Assembly (NCBI GenBank): GCA_031268395.1
Contig: JAIRXI010000300.1
Span: forward strand, 1 to 13,333
Source: Tannerella sp.
GTDB taxonomy: Bacteria > Bacteroidota > Bacteroidia > Bacteroidales > Tannerellaceae
Length of the DNA stretch: 13,333 bases
Direction of reading: 5' to 3'
The translations under genes and the position numbers were made by a program. The notes below the pieces were generated by a model that did no database searches, was not told the DNA's origin, and saw only the letters and a list, made by a program, of their open reading frames with translations. Below, piece by piece: positions 6,002 to 13,333 of this stretch; within the stretch, counting starts at the first letter, position 1, and the number at the start of each line of letters is the position of its first letter.

Positions 6002-6991
6002 ATGAAACGATCTGTAACATTATGCACGCTGCAATGGGGAGACCTTCCCCTCGAAACGGTTTGCCAAAAGGCAAAATCTTTTGGATATGACGGACTGGAA
6101 CTGGCCGTTCCTGCCCATGTGGACACGCACGAAACGAATCCCGCCTATTACCGGGGGATTCTGGACACGCTGGGGAAATATGAACTGAAACTGTTTTCCA
6201 TTTCGACCCACCTGATCGGGCAGGCCGTATGCGACAACATCGACATCCGTCACAAAAGCATCCTGCCGGATGCCATCTGGGGCGACGGCGATCCGGAAGG
6301 CGTACGCCGCCGCGCCGCACAGTCCGTGATCGAATCCGCCCATGCCGCCAAGGCCCTGGGCATCGATACCGTTAATGGCTTTACCGGCAGTTCCATCTGG
6401 CATCTGCTGTATTCCTTTCCTCCCGTATCGGAACAGATGATTGAGGACGGTTATGCCGACTTCGGCCGCCGCTTCAAACCCATCCTGGACGAATATGCCC
6501 GGCTGGGCGTCCGCTACGCGCTGGAAGTACATCCGTCCGAGATTGCGTTTGACACGCATTCCGCCCGCCGCGCACTGGAAGCCGTCGATCACCACCCGGC
6601 CTTCGGATTCAACTTCGATCCGAGCCACCTGGGATACCAGGGCGTGGATTACGTGGATTTCATCTACGAATTTTCGGAGCGCATCTTTCACGTACACATG
6701 AAAGACGTCTACTGGAGCGACATGCCCAGGCGCGTGGGCGTGTTCGGCGGCCACGTGACGTTCGGCGACCCGCGCCGCTACTGGAATTTCCGCAGCATCG
6801 GGCGGGGCAGCATCCGCTTCGAGGAAATCATACGGGCGCTGAACGCGATTGGTTACCGCGGCCCCCTGTCGATCGAATGGGAAGACAGCGCCATGGACCG
6901 GGAACAGGGCGCCATCGAATCCTGCCGTCTGGTTAGGGGCTACGATTTTGAACCGTCGGCAGTCGCCTTCGACGCTCATTTTGGAAACTGA
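6002..6991 (+). CDS. Sugar phosphate isomerase/epimerase-type TIM-barrel protein
   Basis: This 329-residue protein has no signal peptide or membrane segment, so it is expected to be cytoplasmic. It resembles the xylose-isomerase-like TIM-barrel (AP endonuclease family 2) superfamily, whose members isomerise or epimerise sugars and polyols using a divalent metal. Likely metal ligands and active-site residues fall at barrel strand ends in the usual order: Glu175 (ALEVHPSE), Asp206 and His209 (FNFDPSHL), His230 and His232 (FHVHMKD), and Glu292 (SIEWED). Length is normal for the family. It is the first gene of an operon with a GH3 and a GH29 glycosidase, 12 bp before the GH3 start, so it probably handles a sugar released by them. 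The exact substrate cannot be read from the sequence, and oxidised-sugar or inositol metabolism are alternatives in this family. Confidence 0.88.
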   Translation: MKRSVTLCTLQWGDLPLETVCQKAKSFGYDGLELAVPAHVDTHETNPAYYRGILDTLGKYELKLFSISTHLIGQAVCDNIDIRHKSILPDAIWGDGDPEGVRRRAAQSVIESAHAAKALGIDTVNGFTGSSIWHLLYSFPPVSEQMIEDGYADFGRRFKPILDEYARLGVRYALEVHPSEIAFDTHSARRALEAVDHHPAFGFNFDPSHLGYQGVDYVDFIYEFSERIFHVHMKDVYWSDMPRRVGVFGGHVTFGDPRRYWNFRSIGRGSIRFEEIIRALNAIGYRGPLSIEWEDSAMDREQGAIESCRLVRGYDFEPSAVAFDAHFGN

Positions 6992-7003
6992 AATACGACC
7001 GGG

Positions 7004-9172
7004 ATGAGACGTCTTTTATTTTTGTCTGTCATAGGGGGAAGCCTGCTGGTTGCCGGGTGCGGCAACCGGACCTCCTCCCCCTTCCCGTTCCTGGATACAT
7101 CGCTGACGGCAGAAGAACGGGCTGCCGACATCGTCTCGCGGCTGACGCTGGACGAAAAAATCAGCCAGATGCTCAATGCCACGCCCGCCGTCGAACGGCT
7201 GGGCATACCGCCCTACGACTGGTGGAACGAATGTCTGCACGGCGTGGGACGCACCGAATATAACGTGACGGTCTATCCGCAGGCCATTGGCATGGCCGCC
7301 GGCTGGGACACGGAAGCCATGCGGCAGATGGGCGACTTTACGGCCGAAGAAGCACGGGCCGTCTACAATGCGGCACAGGCCAAACAGGACTGCCGGATCT
7401 ACCACGGACTGACCTTCTGGACGCCGAACATCAACATTTTCCGCGATCCGCGGTGGGGCCGGGGACAGGAAACCTACGGCGAAGATCCCTGCCTGACCGG
7501 TCTGCTCGGCAAGCATTTTGTCGAAGGGTTGCAGGGAAACGATCCCGGCTACCTGAAGGCCGCCGGCTGCGCCAAACATTATGCCGTGCACAGCGGCCCC
7601 GAATCGTCGCGCCATACCTATAATGCCAGGGTAAGCAACTACGACCTGTGGGACACCTACCTCCCCGCTTTCCGGACACTGGTGGAGGCGGGCGTGGCCG
7701 GCGTCATGTGCGCCTACAACGCCTTTGAAGGCCAGCCCTGCTGCGGCAGCGACAAACTGATGATCGACATCCTGCGCAACGACTGGCATTTCACCGGCTA
7801 CGTGACCTCCGACTGCGGGGCGATCGACGACTTCTACAAAATGCACCGGACGCATCCCTCGGCGGCCGAAGCCGCGGCCGATGCCGTCATTCACGGCACG
7901 GACGTGGACTGCGGCAACGAAGCCTACCGCGGACTGAAACAGGCGGTGGACGAAGGAATCATTACCGAAAGTCAGATTGATGTTTCGCTGAAACGGCTGT
8001 TTGCCATCCGCATCCGCCTGGGCATGTTCGACCCGAAAGAATCGGTTCCCTTTTCGCAGATCGACGAATCATCTCTTGAAAAGGAAGCACACACGGCCCT
8101 GGCGCTGAAAATGGCGCGCCAGTCCGTCGTCCTGCTTAAAAACGACGGAACGCTGCCCCTGAAAAAGGACCGGCTGAAGAAAATAGCCGTCCTCGGGCCG
8201 AATGCCAACGACCCCGAAGTGCAGCTGGGCAATTACAACGGCTTCCCGACGCGCACCGTCACGCCGCTGGACGGATTGAAGGAAAAGTTGCCGGACGTTG
8301 AAATCGTGTATGACAAGGCCTGCGAATTGACGACCCTCCCGGCAGAGGCGCAGACGATTGCCGCCAAATACGGGGAAGCGGACGCGATTGTTTTCGTGGG
8401 CGGCATCTCGCCGCGGGTGGAAGGCGAAGAAATGCCGGTGAAGATTGAAGGCTTCTATGGCGGCGACCGTACTTCCATTCTGCTGCCGGAGGCCCAGACT
8501 GCGCTGCTGAAAGCGTTGAAGGCTACGGGCAAGCCGGTCATCTTTGTGATGATGTCGGGCAGCGCCATTGCCATGCCCTGGGAATCGGCGCACGTGAATG
8601 CCATCCTCAACAGCTGGTATGGAGGCCAGGCCGCAGGCCAGGCAATTGCCGACGTGATCCTGGGCGACTACAATCCTTCCGGCCATCTCCCGCTGACGTT
8701 CTATGCCGGCGACTCGGATCTGCCCGACTTTGAAGATTATGACATGAGCAATCGCACCTACAAGTATTTCAAGGGTAAAGCGCTGTATCCTTTTGGATAC
8801 GGGCTGAGTTATACGACGTTCGGCTTCCGGTGGATCGACCGGCCCGGAGAGCGGTATCAGGCCGGCGAAACGCTCCGGCTGTCGGTGGAAGTGAAAAACG
8901 GAGGCGCCGTCTTCGGCGAGGCCGTCAGTCAGGCGTACATCAAGTATCCCGGCGAGAAAGCCGGCCTGCCGCTCAGAGAGTTGCGCGCCTTTGCCCGGCA
9001 TCGCATCGACGCGGGCGAAACGGTGCAGTGGACGTTCTCCATCCCTTTGAGTCAGCTGGCCAAGTGGGACGACGCATCCGGCGCGCCGGTCGTGCCCGGA
9101 GGAACCTATACGGTGTTTGTGGGGAATCATTCGGAAGATGAGGCCGTGAGCGCTTCCTTTATGATAGAATAG
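7004..9172 (+). CDS. GH3 glycoside hydrolase lipoprotein (beta-xylosidase/beta-glucosidase type)
   Basis: This 722-residue protein has a lipoprotein signal peptide (lipobox LVAGC, Cys19), placing it in the periplasm or on the cell surface. It has the three-part GH3 architecture. The N-terminal TIM barrel (about 30-340) includes WWNECLHGVGR, YPQAIGMAAGW, RDPRWGRGQETYGEDP and AKHYAVHSGPE, with catalytic nucleophile Asp270 in YVTSDCGA. The alpha/beta sandwich (about 370-590) has ISPRVEGEEMP at 468-478, where the acid/base Glu is expected, and FYGGDRTSILLPEAQ after it. A C-terminal fibronectin-III-like domain follows (about 620-720, from RPGERYQAGETLRLSVEVKN). The NECLHGV and EGEEMP motifs are typical of the beta-xylosidase branch. 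No PA14 insertion is evident. It hydrolyses terminal beta-D-xylosides or glucosides from oligosaccharides. Substrate choice is inferred. It starts 12 bp after the isomerase and ends 5 bp before the GH29 gene. Confidence 0.9.
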   Translation: MRRLLFLSVIGGSLLVAGCGNRTSSPFPFLDTSLTAEERAADIVSRLTLDEKISQMLNATPAVERLGIPPYDWWNECLHGVGRTEYNVTVYPQAIGMAAGWDTEAMRQMGDFTAEEARAVYNAAQAKQDCRIYHGLTFWTPNINIFRDPRWGRGQETYGEDPCLTGLLGKHFVEGLQGNDPGYLKAAGCAKHYAVHSGPESSRHTYNARVSNYDLWDTYLPAFRTLVEAGVAGVMCAYNAFEGQPCCGSDKLMIDILRNDWHFTGYVTSDCGAIDDFYKMHRTHPSAAEAAADAVIHGTDVDCGNEAYRGLKQAVDEGIITESQIDVSLKRLFAIRIRLGMFDPKESVPFSQIDESSLEKEAHTALALKMARQSVVLLKNDGTLPLKKDRLKKIAVLGPNANDPEVQLGNYNGFPTRTVTPLDGLKEKLPDVEIVYDKACELTTLPAEAQTIAAKYGEADAIVFVGGISPRVEGEEMPVKIEGFYGGDRTSILLPEAQTALLKALKATGKPVIFVMMSGSAIAMPWESAHVNAILNSWYGGQAAGQAIADVILGDYNPSGHLPLTFYAGDSDLPDFEDYDMSNRTYKYFKGKALYPFGYGLSYTTFGFRWIDRPGERYQAGETLRLSVEVKNGGAVFGEAVSQAYIKYPGEKAGLPLRELRAFARHRIDAGETVQWTFSIPLSQLAKWDDASGAPVVPGGTYTVFVGNHSEDEAVSASFMIE

Positions 9173-9177
9173 CCATT

Positions 9178-10311
9178 ATGAGAGAAGAAAGGAAATTTAC
9201 AGTGAAACAGAAAAATATTTTTACCGCTTCGGGGATTGGTTGTGTGATTTGGTGTCTGGTGTATGTTGCGAGCTTTCCCCTGACTGCCATTTCACAGGAA
9301 ACCGGTCTCCGGGCGGTTCCTGCCGTTTCGGAACAGCGGGTACAGGAACTTAAGGACTTGCACTGGGGAATGTTTGTCTGCTGGTCTTTCAGTACATTTT
9401 CCGGAAGGGAATGGACGAACGGAGTGGCAAAACGGACAGACTATGACCACCTTTTTCCGGCCCGGAAGGTGGATACCGACCAGTGGGCAAAAACCGCCAG
9501 CGAAGCGGGAATGGGTTACATCCTGTTCCTGACCAAACATCACGACGGCTTTTGTCTCTGGGATACCCGAACGACAGACCGCAAAATAACGAACGCGCCG
9601 CTTGGCAGGGACGTCCTGGCGGAACTCAAAAAGTCATGCGACAGATACGGGATCAAACTTGCGCTCTATTTTTCGGAAGGCGACTGGACCTGGGCGGCAG
9701 CGGTTGACGGCGAGGGCGGCAGCGGCGGCAACAATCCCGAAACGAAAAAAGCGCAGTTGAAGGAGTTGTTGACGCAGTATGGAGATATTGAGTACATCTG
9801 GTTTGACCATGCTGCGGGTAACGGCGGACTGAGCCACGACGAAACAACGGCGTGGTGCAAGGAGTTCCAGCCGAACTGTTTCGTCGGATACAATCACGGC
9901 GATCAGGCGTCGGCAGACATCCGGCTTGGCGAAATGGGCAAGCCCGGAACGCTTGACGACGAGGCCGGTCCGTATATGGGCACAGTCAAAAACAATAACT
10001 GGAAACTTGCCGAGTTCACGTATCCGATTTTGCCGGAACATCAGGGCGGCGCCATGTGGTTTTATTCGTTGCCCGAACACGACCGGCTGGTTCATCCGGC
10101 GTCGAAGCTTTTTGACGATTATCTTGGCGCGAAAAAATTCGGCAATATTTTCTCAATCAACATCGGCCCGGACTACGAAGGAAAAATACGCGATATCGAC
10201 GTGGAAACGTTGCGGGAAGTCGGACGGCTTATCAAAAAACAGACGTCCTCCGCTTCCGCCGCCGCTGCAGAAAATTTTCATGCGACGTCATTATCCAAGC
10301 ATATCCGGTAA
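9178..10311 (+). CDS. GH29-family glycosidase (alpha-L-fucosidase-like), divergent
   Basis: This 377-residue secreted protein has a signal peptide (hydrophobic core about residues 13-37, likely cleavage after TAIS or nearby) followed by a GH29-type TIM barrel. Conserved family segments are HWGMF (62-66), TKHHDGFCLWDT (119-130), GRDVLAELKKSCDRYGIKLALYFSEGDW (143-170), and the nucleophile Asp210 in YIWFDHAAG. It is shorter than two-domain GH29 enzymes, ending soon after the barrel with a low-complexity Ser/Ala tail. Oddity: where classical alpha-L-fucosidases have FIHWG with a fucose-binding His, this protein has FVCWS (Cys68), so its glycan may not be plain alpha-L-fucoside. Start: ATG 9178 lies 5 bp after the GH3 stop but has no ribosome site. 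GTG 9202 has AAGGA 8 nt upstream and leaves a better-sized signal peptide, so it is a real alternative. It converges on folD with a 6-bp gap. Confidence 0.85.
   Translation: MREERKFTVKQKNIFTASGIGCVIWCLVYVASFPLTAISQETGLRAVPAVSEQRVQELKDLHWGMFVCWSFSTFSGREWTNGVAKRTDYDHLFPARKVDTDQWAKTASEAGMGYILFLTKHHDGFCLWDTRTTDRKITNAPLGRDVLAELKKSCDRYGIKLALYFSEGDWTWAAAVDGEGGSGGNNPETKKAQLKELLTQYGDIEYIWFDHAAGNGGLSHDETTAWCKEFQPNCFVGYNHGDQASADIRLGEMGKPGTLDDEAGPYMGTVKNNNWKLAEFTYPILPEHQGGAMWFYSLPEHDRLVHPASKLFDDYLGAKKFGNIFSINIGPDYEGKIRDIDVETLREVGRLIKKQTSSASAAAAENFHATSLSKHIR
9189..9193 (+). promoter_or_regulatory. Shine-Dalgarno-like AAGGA favouring the GTG 9202 start
   Basis: AAGGA within GAAAGGAAA ends 8 nt before the in-frame GTG at 9202. 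The ATG at 9178 has no such site. This suggests the glycosidase may begin at residue 9 of the longer open frame. Confidence 0.4.
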
Positions 10312-10317
10312 GGCAAC

Positions 10318-11217
10318 TTACGGGAAAATTTCTTTTTTCCCGGCCAGCAGCGTATTCCGCATCAGCGAAATGATGGTCATCGGGCCGACGCCACCCGGAA
10401 CAGGCGTAATGTAGCTGCATTTCGGAGCTACTTCGCCGAAGCATACGTCGCCTGTCAGTTTGTAGCCGCTTTTGGTGGCGCTGCTCGGCAGGCGCGTTGT
10501 GCCGACGTCGATGACCACGGCGCCTTCCTTCACCATGTCGGCTTTCAGAAATTCGGGCACGCCCAGCGCGACAATGAGAATATCTGCACTCAGGCACCTC
10601 TCTTTCAGGTTTTCCGAACGGCTGTGACATACCGTCACCGTGCAGTCGCCCGGATAACCTTTCTGCATCATCAGCATGGCTACGGGTTTGCCGACGATGT
10701 TGCTGCGTCCCAGTACGACACAGTGTTTACCCACGGTTTCAATGCGGTAACGTTTCAGCAGTTCCAAAATTCCGGCCGGCGTTGCCGACTTGAAACAGGG
10801 CAGTCCGAGCGACATCCGCCCGACGTTGACGGGGTGAAATCCGTCGACATCCTTCCTGTAGTCAATGGCTTCAATGACTTTCTGCTCCGAAATATGTGCC
10901 GGCAAAGGCAGCTGGACGATGAACCCGTCCACGTCCACATCCCGGTTCAGTTCATCCACCCTGCGCAGCAGTTCTTCTTCCGTTACGTCCGTTTCATATC
11001 GAATCAGGGTTGATCTGAACCCGATCTCTTCGCAGTTTTTCACCTTGCCGGCCACGTAGGTTTCGCTTCCGCCGTCGTGCCCCACCAGCATCGCTGCCAG
11101 GTGGGGAATCTTACCTCCCGCCTTCCTGATTTCCGTTACTTCGCCGGCCAGTTCCGCTCGGATTTGGGCGGCGATGGCCCTGCCGTCTATCAACTGATAT
11201 TTTTGCTGTTCGTCCAT
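10318..11217 (-). CDS. folD: Bifunctional methylenetetrahydrofolate dehydrogenase/cyclohydrolase FolD
   Basis: This 299-residue cytoplasmic enzyme interconverts 5,10-methylene-THF, 5,10-methenyl-THF and 10-formyl-THF for purine and formyl-methionine synthesis, using NADP. The N-terminal catalytic domain has the YxxxK motif (Tyr54, Lys58 in SETYVAGK), VQLPLP (Gln102) and KDVDGFHP (Asp125). The nucleotide-binding domain has [13 protein letters not shown] (168-180), ALGVPEF and VIDVGTTR. The C-terminal signature [11 protein letters not shown] is at 271-281. These are all the expected key residues, and the length is typical. It lies 88 bp downstream of ffh on the same strand, an arrangement common in Bacteroidales, and probably shares its transcript. 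The gene ends 6 bp from the stop of the convergent GH29 gene, leaving no room for a terminator between them. Confidence 0.97.
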   Translation of the reverse strand: MDEQQKYQLIDGRAIAAQIRAELAGEVTEIRKAGGKIPHLAAMLVGHDGGSETYVAGKVKNCEEIGFRSTLIRYETDVTEEELLRRVDELNRDVDVDGFIVQLPLPAHISEQKVIEAIDYRKDVDGFHPVNVGRMSLGLPCFKSATPAGILELLKRYRIETVGKHCVVLGRSNIVGKPVAMLMMQKGYPGDCTVTVCHSRSENLKERCLSADILIVALGVPEFLKADMVKEGAVVIDVGTTRLPSSATKSGYKLTGDVCFGEVAPKCSYITPVPGGVGPMTIISLMRNTLLAGKKEIFP

Positions 11218-11305
11218 AGCTGTCTTTTTTGTGTTCCGCGCCCCCGTACCGCATTTCCGGATGTCCGGAACAGGGAAACAAAGAACTGTTTTTAATGTGG
11301 GGATT
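11218..11305 (-). other. ffh-folD intergenic spacer with small hairpin
   Basis: This 88-bp spacer holds a perfect inverted repeat, TTCCGGA (11255-11261) and TCCGGAA (11264-11270), separated by TG. No T tract follows it on the minus strand and no clear TAnnTTTG element is seen, so termination or separate initiation of folD is not supported. The stem may mark an mRNA processing or stability site. Confidence 0.5.
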
Positions 11306-12634
11306 TTATCTTCTTTTGGAAGCCAGCATCTTCCGGGCGCCGGGTGCGGGACCGGAAACCATGCGCATCATTCTGCGCATCTCTTCCATCTGTTTGAGTA
11401 ACCGGTTCACGTCCTGTACCGAGGCGCCGCTTCCCGCTGCAATCCGCTGCCGTCGCGGGCCGTTCAGGATGGCCGGGCTGGAGCGTTCGGCCGGCGTCAT
11501 GGAATGGATCATCGCCTCTATGCGGACAAAGGCGTTGTCGTCAATATCCATCTCCCTGACCGCTTTGCCGAAGCCCGGCAGCATGGAGACCAGGTCTTTC
11601 AGGCTCCCCATCCGCTTGACCTGCTGTATCTGACTGAGGAAATCATTGAAATCAAACTGATTCTTTGCGATTTTTTTCTGCAGTCGACGGGCTTCTTCCT
11701 CGTCGAACTGTTCCTGGGCGCGCTCCACCAGCGAGACGACGTCGCCCATGCCGAGGATACGGTTGGCCATGCGTTCGGGGTGAAAAACATCCAGTGCATC
11801 CATTTTTTCGCCGGTGCCGATGAACTTGACCGGCTTGTCGACCACCGTGCGGATGGAAAGCGCCGCGCCTCCCCGCGTGTCGCCGTCGAGCTTGGTCAGC
11901 ACCACGCCGTCGAAATCCAGGCGTTCGTTAAATTCCCTGGCCGTATTGACGGCGTCCTGTCCGGTCATGGCATCGACGACAAACAGGATTTCGTCCGGCT
12001 GCACAGCCTTTTTGATGGCGGCGATTTCCTGCATCATCTGCTCGTCGATTGCCAGGCGACCGGCCGTGTCTATAATCACCGGATCGTACCCCTTTTTCCT
12101 GGCTTCCGCAAGGGAGTGGAGCGCAATTTCTACCGGATTCCCGTTTCCCGCTTCGGAGTACACCGGCACGCCGATCTGTTCGCCCAAAATGTGCAGTTGT
12201 TCAATGGCCGCCGGCCGGTAGACGTCGCAGGCTACCAGCATGGGATTCTTCCCCTTTTTGCTTTTCAGCAGGCTGGCCAGTTTCCCGGAGAATGTGGTTT
12301 TACCCGAACCTTGCAGACCGGACATCAGAATTACCGCCGGCGAACCTTTCAGCTGGATTTCTTCCGCCGTACCGCCCATCAGTTGCACCAGTTCGTCGTG
12401 CACGATCTTGATCATCAACTGCCCCGGCCTGATGGAGGTCAGCACATGCTGTCCCAGCGCTTTTTCCCTGACCGTATCGGTAAACTGCCTTGCCACCTTG
12501 TAGTTCACGTCGGCGTCCAGCAGTGCGCGACGGATGTCTTTCAGCGTTTCGGCCACATTCAGCTCCGTAATCCGGCCTTCTCCTTTTAACAGTTTCAGGG
12601 AGCGCTCCAGTTTATCACTTAAATTTTCAAACAT
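11306..12634 (-). CDS. ffh: Signal recognition particle GTPase Ffh (SRP54)
   Basis: This 442-residue cytoplasmic protein binds 4.5S RNA and signal sequences of nascent membrane proteins and delivers ribosomes to FtsY. It has the N domain (about 1-90, with [13 protein letters not shown]), the G domain with P-loop GLQGSGKT (106-113), [11 protein letters not shown] (137-147), DTAGR (189-193), [10 protein letters not shown] (247-256) and GTGEK (273-277), and the methionine-rich M domain (about 298-430). The M domain carries the RNA-binding helix-turn-helix segment [22 protein letters not shown] (394-415) and the Met-rich stretch [10 protein letters not shown]. Length and motifs are canonical, with nothing missing. 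It is first in the ffh-folD unit, and a TACTTTTG element upstream is a likely promoter. No SRP RNA gene is recognised nearby. Confidence 0.98.
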   Translation of the reverse strand: MFENLSDKLERSLKLLKGEGRITELNVAETLKDIRRALLDADVNYKVARQFTDTVREKALGQHVLTSIRPGQLMIKIVHDELVQLMGGTAEEIQLKGSPAVILMSGLQGSGKTTFSGKLASLLKSKKGKNPMLVACDVYRPAAIEQLHILGEQIGVPVYSEAGNGNPVEIALHSLAEARKKGYDPVIIDTAGRLAIDEQMMQEIAAIKKAVQPDEILFVVDAMTGQDAVNTAREFNERLDFDGVVLTKLDGDTRGGAALSIRTVVDKPVKFIGTGEKMDALDVFHPERMANRILGMGDVVSLVERAQEQFDEEEARRLQKKIAKNQFDFNDFLSQIQQVKRMGSLKDLVSMLPGFGKAVREMDIDDNAFVRIEAMIHSMTPAERSSPAILNGPRRQRIAAGSGASVQDVNRLLKQMEEMRRMMRMVSGPAPGARKMLASKRR

Positions 12635-12663
12635 ATAGACTTTTATCTTTTTGGATCGGTCGG

Positions 12664-12671
12664 CAAAAGTA
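12664..12671 (-). promoter_or_regulatory. Candidate -7 promoter element of ffh
   Basis: On the minus strand this reads TACTTTTG, an exact match to TAnnTTTG, about 30 bp before the ffh start. The predicted leader is about 25 nt, A-rich and without a Shine-Dalgarno sequence. No TTG is found at the expected -33 distance. Confidence 0.55.
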
Positions 12672-13035
12672 CGAAAAATCCGGGGAAAGCCGTATGTGTC
12701 CGGCCGTTTTTTTGAGAATGGCGGTCCCGGCCATGCCCGGAAAACTCAACCTTCATTCATCCCGACAGATTTTGGAGGGTACATTCCAATTTTGTCGCAC
12801 TTTAGTGTCTTTTTGCCGCATCGCGACGGAACAATACCGGAAACGACCTTCGCGCAGGGAGCACAGGGAATGTCAGCAGAAAAACGTTCCACATAAGGTT
12901 CTGTAAATAAATGATTGCATCCCCGTAAAGCCGGCAGGCGCAGAAGTTACCGGTAAATGGTTGTTGCCGGACTTGCGTATGAAAACACAGGATGTAAAAT
13001 CCGGCATGTGTAACTGTTTTTGTCTTTCGCCTTAA

Positions 13036-13068
13036 AGGGCAAACCATTTTTCCAATTGATTTTGCCCT
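13036..13068. other. Inverted repeat AGGGCAAA / TTTGCCCT
   Basis: Perfect 8-bp arms (13036-13043 and 13061-13068) flank a 17-nt A/T-rich loop. The right arm is followed by CGTC rather than a T tract, so it is not a good terminator in the plus direction. Confidence 0.45.
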
Positions 13069-13167
13069 CGTCTTCAAAAAAGTTTTCATTTGTTCTTCAG
13101 AAATAAAACTTACAATGACGAATATACGGGAGGGAGACTCTCCATCGCAGGGGACAAATAAACCCGA

Positions 13168-13187
13168 AATGTCCATTAGACGCTTCT
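13168..13187 (-). repeat. Dispersed 20-bp motif, copy 3
   Basis: The minus strand reads GAAGCGTCTAATGGACATTT, identical to 170-189 on the plus strand, nearly 13 kb away. Adjacent plus-strand sequence GTCGTGTCCGGAAGA (13191-13205) matches 131-145 at 14 of 15 positions, but in direct orientation. Both copies lie in gene-poor DNA. Confidence 0.65.
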
Positions 13188-13248
13188 CCTGTCGTGTCCG
13201 GAAGAGAAGACGGCCGGCCGGCAGCAAACGGAATATCCGCCCGTCAAC

Positions 13249-13266
13249 CCGTCCCGGCAGGGACGG
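13249..13266. other. Small GC hairpin CCGTCCC-GGCA-GGGACGG
   Basis: Perfect 7-bp arms (13249-13255 and 13260-13266) surround a 4-nt loop. There is no T tract on either strand. It might be part of a terminator or regulatory leader of a gene beyond the window, but this cannot be decided here. Confidence 0.4.
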
Positions 13267-13333
13267 AATGTGGACGAAAAAGGGGGCACGGCGGACAGAT
13301 GCCGGGGCGGTGTCCATCCGCCTGTCTTATCCT

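Larger units (their letters stand above)
12672..13333. other. 660-bp gene-poor region right of ffh
   Basis: No open frame here has recognisable domains. A 171-residue open frame on the minus strand (12802-13317) spans the repeat motif and has a gene-unlike composition. The DNA has several inverted repeats: TGCCGGA (12965-12971) with TCCGGCA (13000-13006), the palindrome TTACCGGTAA (12947-12956), AGGGCAAA (13036-13043) with TTTGCCCT (13061-13068), and CCGTCCC with GGGACGG (13249-13266). A non-coding RNA or a remnant of an element is possible, but none of the standard RNAs (tmRNA, RNase P, SRP, tRNA) is recognised. Confidence 0.55.

Noticed and set aside
10290..10330. Bidirectional terminator between the GH29 gene and folD
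   Set aside because: The gap is 6 bp and no stem with a T tract is found around it.
12802..13317. 171-residue minus-strand frame in the right-hand gap
   Set aside because: It crosses the dispersed motif and several inverted repeats, has unlikely composition and no recognisable domain or ribosome site.
12635..13333. SRP RNA, tmRNA or RNase P RNA gene near ffh
   Set aside because: None of the characteristic conserved sequences of these RNAs was found on either strand by eye.

Overview
The window looks like chromosomal DNA of a fairly GC-rich member of the Bacteroidales. The reasons are a TonB-dependent receptor with an N-terminal carboxypeptidase-like domain, a DUF4374 lipoprotein, promoters resembling the Bacteroidetes TTG / TAnnTTTG type, the ffh-folD pair, and generally weak Shine-Dalgarno sequences. 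Genus cannot be fixed from the sequence alone. No rRNA, tRNA, CRISPR array, transposase or phage gene was seen.

Layout. Positions 1-349 carry no convincing gene but hold a short 7-bp tandem repeat, one copy of a dispersed 20-bp motif and a likely promoter. Positions 350-5250 are a tight three-gene operon, TonB-dependent receptor / DUF4374 surface lipoprotein / PepSY membrane protein, with the architecture of the XusABC xenosiderophore uptake system of Bacteroides. The likely division of labour is capture at the surface (XusB-like), transport through the outer membrane (XusA-like), and reduction or release at the inner membrane (XusC-like). The xusC-like gene has an unusual Gly/Gln/Arg/Glu-rich insertion built on a 30-bp tandem repeat.

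Positions 5251-6001 are a 750-bp gene-poor gap and the oddest part of the window. It holds a second copy of the dispersed motif, a pair of 22-bp direct repeats, and a 14- to 15-copy array of 21-bp quasi-palindromic units centred on CACGTG. The array begins and ends in perfect hairpins, the last followed by a T tract. The 21-bp period keeps several reading frames open on both strands, but the variation pattern looks more like DNA-level than protein-level constraint.

Positions 6002-10311 are a second plus-strand operon: a sugar isomerase/epimerase-type TIM barrel, a GH3 lipoprotein of the beta-xylosidase/beta-glucosidase type, and a divergent GH29 (alpha-L-fucosidase family) secreted enzyme. 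It starts with a clear -7 element and a textbook Shine-Dalgarno sequence and probably serves breakdown of plant or host glycans. No SusC/SusD pair is in the window.

Positions 10318-12634 hold, on the minus strand, the housekeeping genes ffh (SRP GTPase) and folD (one-carbon metabolism), transcribed in that order and converging on the GH29 gene with only 6 bp between. Positions 12672-13333 are a gene-poor gap with several inverted repeats and a third copy of the dispersed motif, a perfect 20-bp inverted match to the copy at the left edge.
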